Source of the DNA: Clostridiales bacterium
GTDB taxonomy: Bacteria > Bacillota > Clostridia > Lachnospirales > CAG-274
Length of the DNA stretch: 64,000 nucleotides
Assembly: GCA_018371275.1 (NCBI GenBank)
Contig: JAHALF010000004.1
Coordinates: 1-64,000 of the forward strand
Direction of reading: 5' to 3'
How positions within the stretch are numbered: position 1 is the first letter of the stretch; each line of letters opens with the position of its first letter. This document shows positions 60,287 to 64,000 of the stretch, piece after piece. A model generated the notes under the pieces. It was not told the DNA's origin and made no database searches. It saw nothing but the letters and a program-made list of their open reading frames with translations. A program made the position numbers and the translations under genes.

Positions 60287-61870
60287 CTATAACTCAGATT
60301 GTACATTTAAAGCATCTATAAGTTTTAAATTAGGGTTTCTTTCAGCAAATGTATCTAAAGTATATTGGTTGGCAAATAGTAATATTGGTCTATCAAAATG
60401 GTCAAAAACCAATGTACATCTAGAATTTTGAAAATCTTTTAATTTTTCTATATTATCACATTTTACCCATCTTGCAACAGTAAAACTAATAGGTTCCATT
60501 CTTATATCAGAGTTATACTCATTTTTAATACGATGCTCGAAAACTTCAAATTGTAGTTGTCCAACTGCTCCTAATATAACCTCATTAAATTCATTTTTAT
60601 ACACTTGTATGGCACCTTCTTGAGCTAGTTGCTCAACACCTTTTTGAAAGTGTTTTGCTTTCATAGTATTTATAGGTCTAACTTTCATAAAAAGTTCTGG
60701 AGGGAAAGTAGGTAAAGGTTCAAAAAATATTTTTTCATTACTGTTAGTTAATGTATCTCCAACTTGATAATTTCCAGAGTCATATATTCCAATAACATCA
60801 CCAGCACAAGCTATATCTATAGTTTCTCTTTCATTTGCCATAAGCTGTGTAGATTGATTTAACTTAAATTGTTTTCCAGTCCTTGATAATGTAACATTCA
60901 TACCACGTTCAAATGTTCCAGAGCAAATTCTTAAAAATGCTAATCTATCTCTATGAGCAGGATTCATATTAGCTTGTATTTTAAATATAAATCCACTAAA
61001 AAATTCATCTGTTGGGCTTACAGAACCATTAGTTGTTTTTCTATCAGATGGTGGTGGTGATATTTTTAAGAAATGTTCTAAAAATTCTGTAACACCAAAA
61101 TCAGAAAGAGCAGTACCAAAGAAAACAGGAGAAAGCTTACCTTTTAATATTAAGTCTAAATCAAATTCGTTACCAGCACCATCTAACAGCTCTATATCCA
61201 TTCTAAGATTTTCTAAATTTTCTGCTAGTAATATGTTATCAAGCTTTTCATCATATACACCTTTTTCAGATAAATTTATAGTTTCTTTTGTTTTAAAAAG
61301 GTGTATCTTATTTTCGGTTCTATCATATATACCTTCAAATATAGAGCCACTACCAATAGGCCAAGTGACAGCCACAGATGGTAAACCTAGGGCTTCTTCT
61401 AAAGACTCTAAAAGATCTAAAGGAGGATTTGCTTCTCTATCAAGTTTATTTACAAATGTAAAAATAGGTATTTCTCGCATACTACATACTTTAAAAAGTT
61501 TTTTTGTCTGTGTCTCAACACCTTTTGCTGCGTCTATAACCATAACAGCGCTGTCTACCGAAGTTAATATTCTATAAGTGTCTTCTCCAAAATCATTATG
61601 CCCTGGTGTATCCATAATAGATATTTTTTTGTCATTATATTCAAACTGCATAACAGATGATGTAACAGAAATACCTCTTTGCTTTTCTATTTCCATCCAG
61701 TCAGATTTGGCAGAACGTCCACGTCTAGCTTTAACTGCTCCAGCCTCTCTTATAGCACCTCCGTGTAAAAGTAGTTTTTCTGTTAAAGTTGTTTTACCAG
61801 CATCAGGGTGAGATATTATACCAAAAATTCTTCTTTTATTTATTTCTTCTATGTTATTAATGTTAGACAT
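60287..61870 (-). CDS. prfC: Peptide chain release factor 3
   Basis: This 527-residue translational GTPase recycles class I release factors. G1 is SHPDAGKTT, and the switch region carries KARRGRSAKSDWMEIEKQRGISVTSS. G3 is DTPGHNDF and G4 is VNKLD. The RF3-specific insert and C-terminal domains include RPINTMKAKHFQKGVEQLAQEGAIQVY and GAVGQLQFEVFEHRI. The REANPP segment after G4 is also typical of RF3. AAAGGG lies upstream; it is transcribed alone and divergent from tsaD. Confidence 0.97.
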   Translation of the reverse strand: MSNINNIEEINKRRIFGIISHPDAGKTTLTEKLLLHGGAIREAGAVKARRGRSAKSDWMEIEKQRGISVTSSVMQFEYNDKKISIMDTPGHNDFGEDTYRILTSVDSAVMVIDAAKGVETQTKKLFKVCSMREIPIFTFVNKLDREANPPLDLLESLEEALGLPSVAVTWPIGSGSIFEGIYDRTENKIHLFKTKETINLSEKGVYDEKLDNILLAENLENLRMDIELLDGAGNEFDLDLILKGKLSPVFFGTALSDFGVTEFLEHFLKISPPPSDRKTTNGSVSPTDEFFSGFIFKIQANMNPAHRDRLAFLRICSGTFERGMNVTLSRTGKQFKLNQSTQLMANERETIDIACAGDVIGIYDSGNYQVGDTLTNSNEKIFFEPLPTFPPELFMKVRPINTMKAKHFQKGVEQLAQEGAIQVYKNEFNEVILGAVGQLQFEVFEHRIKNEYNSDIRMEPISFTVARWVKCDNIEKLKDFQNSRCTLVFDHFDRPILLFANQYTLDTFAERNPNLKLIDALNVQSEL

Positions 61871-62014
61871 AATTAACCCTTTCTATAGATTCCTTTTAAT
61901 TTCTTAAAAATTATATCATTTAAACTAATATTTATCAATATTTTTTATTAGTATATATGAAATAATTGCTATATTTTAAATATTTAACATAATTTAACTA
62001 TTTTAGTCTACTTA

Positions 62015-62043
62015 TTGATTTGTCTTAAGATTGTTGATATAAT
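62015..62043 (+). promoter_or_regulatory. Promoter of tsaD
   Basis: TTGATT at 62015-62020, a 17-bp spacer and TATAAT at 62038-62043. Confidence 0.75.
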
Positions 62044-62078
62044 AAACAATAAAATAAACTTTGTAGAAAGGGAATAAT

Positions 62079-63113
62079 ATGGAGGATAAACAAAAAGATA
62101 TAATTATATTAGCTATTGAAAGTTCTTGTGATGAAACTTCCATAGCTATTGTTAAAAATGGTAGAGAAGTTTTGTCTAATGTTATTTCTTCTCAAATAGA
62201 TACTCATAGAGTTTTTGGTGGAGTTGTTCCAGAAATAGCATCAAGAAAACATATAGAAGTTATAGATTTAGTTATAGATGAGGCTTTAGAGCAGGCTAAT
62301 AAAAATTTTAGTTATATAGATGCTATTGCTGTTACATATGGTCCAGGTCTTGTTGGAGCTTTATTAGTTGGGGTTAGCTATGCAAAGTCTTTAGCATATA
62401 CTTTAAAAAAACCTCTTATACCAGTACATCATATAGAGGGACATATATATGCTAATTATATAGAAGATAAGGACCTTAAGCCACCTTTTATAAGTCTTGT
62501 TATATCTGGTGGACACACACATATAGTTTATGTAGAAGATTATGGAAAGTTTAAAATATTGGGTAAAACAAGAGACGATGCTTGTGGTGAAGCTTTTGAT
62601 AAAGTGGCAAGGACAATAGGGTTGAAATACCCTGGAGGACCAGAGATAGATAAACTTGCAAAAACAGGTGATAAATATGCAATAGAATTACCACGTGTTA
62701 TGATAGATACCGATGATTATGACTTCAGCTTTAGTGGGTTAAAATCTGCTGTATTAAATTTTGTTAATAAAAGTAAGATGACAAATTTACCATTTAAAAA
62801 TGAAGATTTGGCAGCATCTTTCCAACAAGCAGTATCTGATGTTTTAGTTTTTAAAACTATAAAAGCTTGTAAAGAAAATAACATAAAAATATTAACATTA
62901 GCAGGTGGTGTTTCTGCAAATTCATTTTTGCGTAAAAGTATGCAAGATGCTTGTGATAAAGAGGGGATAAAGCTTTGTGTACCAAGTTTAAAACTATGTA
63001 CAGACAATGCAGCTATGATAGGTTGTGCTGGATACTATGAGTTCCTAAAAGGTAATTTTGCTAGTTTAGATTTAAATGCTTATCCAAATTTAAAATTGGA
63101 TAATATTATTTAA
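62079..63113 (+). CDS. tsaD: tRNA threonylcarbamoyladenosine transferase TsaD
   Basis: This 344-residue ASKHA-fold protein transfers the threonylcarbamoyl group to A37 of ANN-decoding tRNAs. The blocks are AIESSCDETSIAIV, GGVVPEIASRKHIE, the metal-binding HHIEGHIYANY, LVISGGHTHIVYV, DDACGEAFDKVAR, YPGGPEIDKLA and LAGGVSANSFLR. Length is normal. The next gene starts 15 bases after its stop. Confidence 0.97.
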   Translation: MEDKQKDIIILAIESSCDETSIAIVKNGREVLSNVISSQIDTHRVFGGVVPEIASRKHIEVIDLVIDEALEQANKNFSYIDAIAVTYGPGLVGALLVGVSYAKSLAYTLKKPLIPVHHIEGHIYANYIEDKDLKPPFISLVISGGHTHIVYVEDYGKFKILGKTRDDACGEAFDKVARTIGLKYPGGPEIDKLAKTGDKYAIELPRVMIDTDDYDFSFSGLKSAVLNFVNKSKMTNLPFKNEDLAASFQQAVSDVLVFKTIKACKENNIKILTLAGGVSANSFLRKSMQDACDKEGIKLCVPSLKLCTDNAAMIGCAGYYEFLKGNFASLDLNAYPNLKLDNII

Positions 63114-63128
63114 TTGAAAGGAATAAAT

Positions 63129-63440
63129 ATGATATTAGATATTTTAGAAACAAACTATGATAAATATGTAATAAATAATAAAGATTTAATTATTTTAGAT
63201 TTTGGAGCAACAAATTGTGGTCCTTGTAAAATATTAGATAAAACATTAGAGGAAATTGAAGATAAAAATAAAAATATAATTATCGGTAAAGTAAATATTG
63301 AACATAGTCCAAGTATAGCTATAAAATATGGTGTAATGTCTGTTCCAACAATAGTTATATTAAAAGAAAATAAAGTTATACAAAAAATAAGTGGTTTAAA
63401 GGATAAAGAATTTATAGAAAAATTAATAAATAATAGTTAG
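63129..63440 (+). CDS. Thioredoxin-family protein
   Basis: This 103-residue thioredoxin fold has the active site GATNCGPCKILD (CGPC, with Asn in place of the usual Trp before the first Cys). The cis-Pro is in VMSVPTIVIL. The ATG at 63129 has AAAGGA upstream and is preferred over the TTG at 63114 that abuts tsaD. Co-transcription with a CcdA-like electron carrier suggests it passes or receives electrons through that membrane protein. Confidence 0.9.
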   Translation: MILDILETNYDKYVINNKDLIILDFGATNCGPCKILDKTLEEIEDKNKNIIIGKVNIEHSPSIAIKYGVMSVPTIVILKENKVIQKISGLKDKEFIEKLINNS

Positions 63441-63444
63441 GAAG

Positions 63445-64000
63445 GTGAAAGGTATATTTAATAATGTAAATGCATCAGAACATATAAGCTTTATAATAGT
63501 ATTTTTAGAAGGGTTAGTATCTTTTTTATCACCTTGTATCTTACCTTTAATACCTATATACATAACATATTTAGCAGGTAATGCAAAGCAAACTTTAGAT
63601 GATGGTACAATAGTGTATAAAAGAAAAAAAGTATTTTTTCATACTATATGTTTTACAATAGGGATATGTTGTACATTTTTTTTATTAGGATTTTCATTTT
63701 CGGCTTTAGGAAGATTTTTTAGTAAATATCAAATTTTATTTACTAGAATAGGTGGTATAATAATTGTTTTATTAGGTCTTTTTCAATTGGGAATTTTTGA
63801 TTTTAAATTTTTACAGAAAGAAAGAAAAATTAATTTTGATATTAGTCAAAAACAAGTAAATCCATTAATAGCTTTTTTTATGGGATTTACATTTAGTTTT
63901 GCTTGGACACCTTGTGTAGGTCCGGCTTTAGCATCAGTATTAATATTAGCTTCTAGCTCTAAAAATGTTTTTACAGGTAACCTTTTAATATTTATATATT
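63445..64000 (+). CDS. ccdA: CcdA-like thiol electron transporter, 3' end outside window
   Basis: The first 185 residues of a membrane protein are present, running off the window edge. It has GLVSFLSPCILPLIPIYI and FAWTPCVGPALASV, the two membrane-embedded Pro-Cys motifs that relay electrons in CcdA/DsbD proteins, plus at least four membrane segments. The GTG at 63445 is the only start in frame, close to GGAAGG. With the preceding thioredoxin it forms a likely pathway that reduces disulfides outside the membrane. Confidence 0.88.
   Translation, partial: MKGIFNNVNASEHISFIIVFLEGLVSFLSPCILPLIPIYITYLAGNAKQTLDDGTIVYKRKKVFFHTICFTIGICCTFFLLGFSFSALGRFFSKYQILFTRIGGIIIVLLGLFQLGIFDFKFLQKERKINFDISQKQVNPLIAFFMGFTFSFAWTPCVGPALASVLILASSSKNVFTGNLLIFIY

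Overview
The window is very AT-rich bacterial DNA. It carries S-layer homology (SLH) surface proteins, strong GGAGG-type ribosome binding sites, a PerR repressor, a class II GalT and an IStron of the Clostridioides type. Together these point to a monoderm Clostridia-like Bacillota. I cannot place it further, and I see no rRNA or tRNA gene.

Positions 1-27,300 are accessory. A lysis-type cassette (partial holin, amidase, second holin) is followed by an intact IStron at 1730-3929. The IStron has a group I intron core at its left end, then tnpA (HUH transposase) and tnpB (RNA-guided nuclease), then an omega-RNA-like right end. After it comes a dense co-directional run of about 12.3 kb that mixes two machines usually kept apart. 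The first part has type IV secretion genes: a PrgI/VirB3-like protein, a TrsD-like protein, a VirB4 ATPase and a membrane-anchored C39-like peptidase. The rest is a Tad pilus set: two CpaF/VirB11-type ATPases, TadZ-like proteins, a pilin, a prepilin peptidase, CpaB, TadB, TadC and two TadE/F-like pseudopilins. No relaxase, coupling protein or VirB6-like channel is present, so this does not look like a conjugation system. Downstream are small membrane proteins, an inverted-repeat cassette, two large secreted or anchored proteins of unknown family, a pair of structured tandem repeats, a DUF4236 protein, a PD-(D/E)XK-like protein, a 1392-residue SLH protein and an ISL3-type transposase.

Positions 27,400-46,100 are mostly housekeeping: an EamA transporter, an aldo/keto reductase, nadA-nadB-nadC-niaR (NAD synthesis with its likely regulator), a DUF4091/GH123-like protein with a divergent galT copy, ftsH with a small alarmone synthetase, and an AraC-type regulator divergent from galK-galT-galE, with galM convergent. 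The gal genes form a complete Leloir pathway.

Positions 46,300-55,700 hold a second large SLH protein and a stand-alone type II cas9 with all nuclease residues intact. A tracrRNA-like gene with its own promoter and terminator lies antisense to the cas9 leader. No cas1, cas2, csn2 or CRISPR array is visible. Positions 55,700-64,000 hold ligA, an intracellular-type subtilase with a small partner, a 52-residue Cys-rich peptide, perR, prfC, tsaD, a thioredoxin and the start of ccdA.

The most notable items are the VirB4/Tad hybrid locus, the IStron (whose splicing would restore an open reading frame across its insertion site) and the orphan cas9-tracrRNA pair. All functional statements are inferred from reading the sequence; no database search was run.
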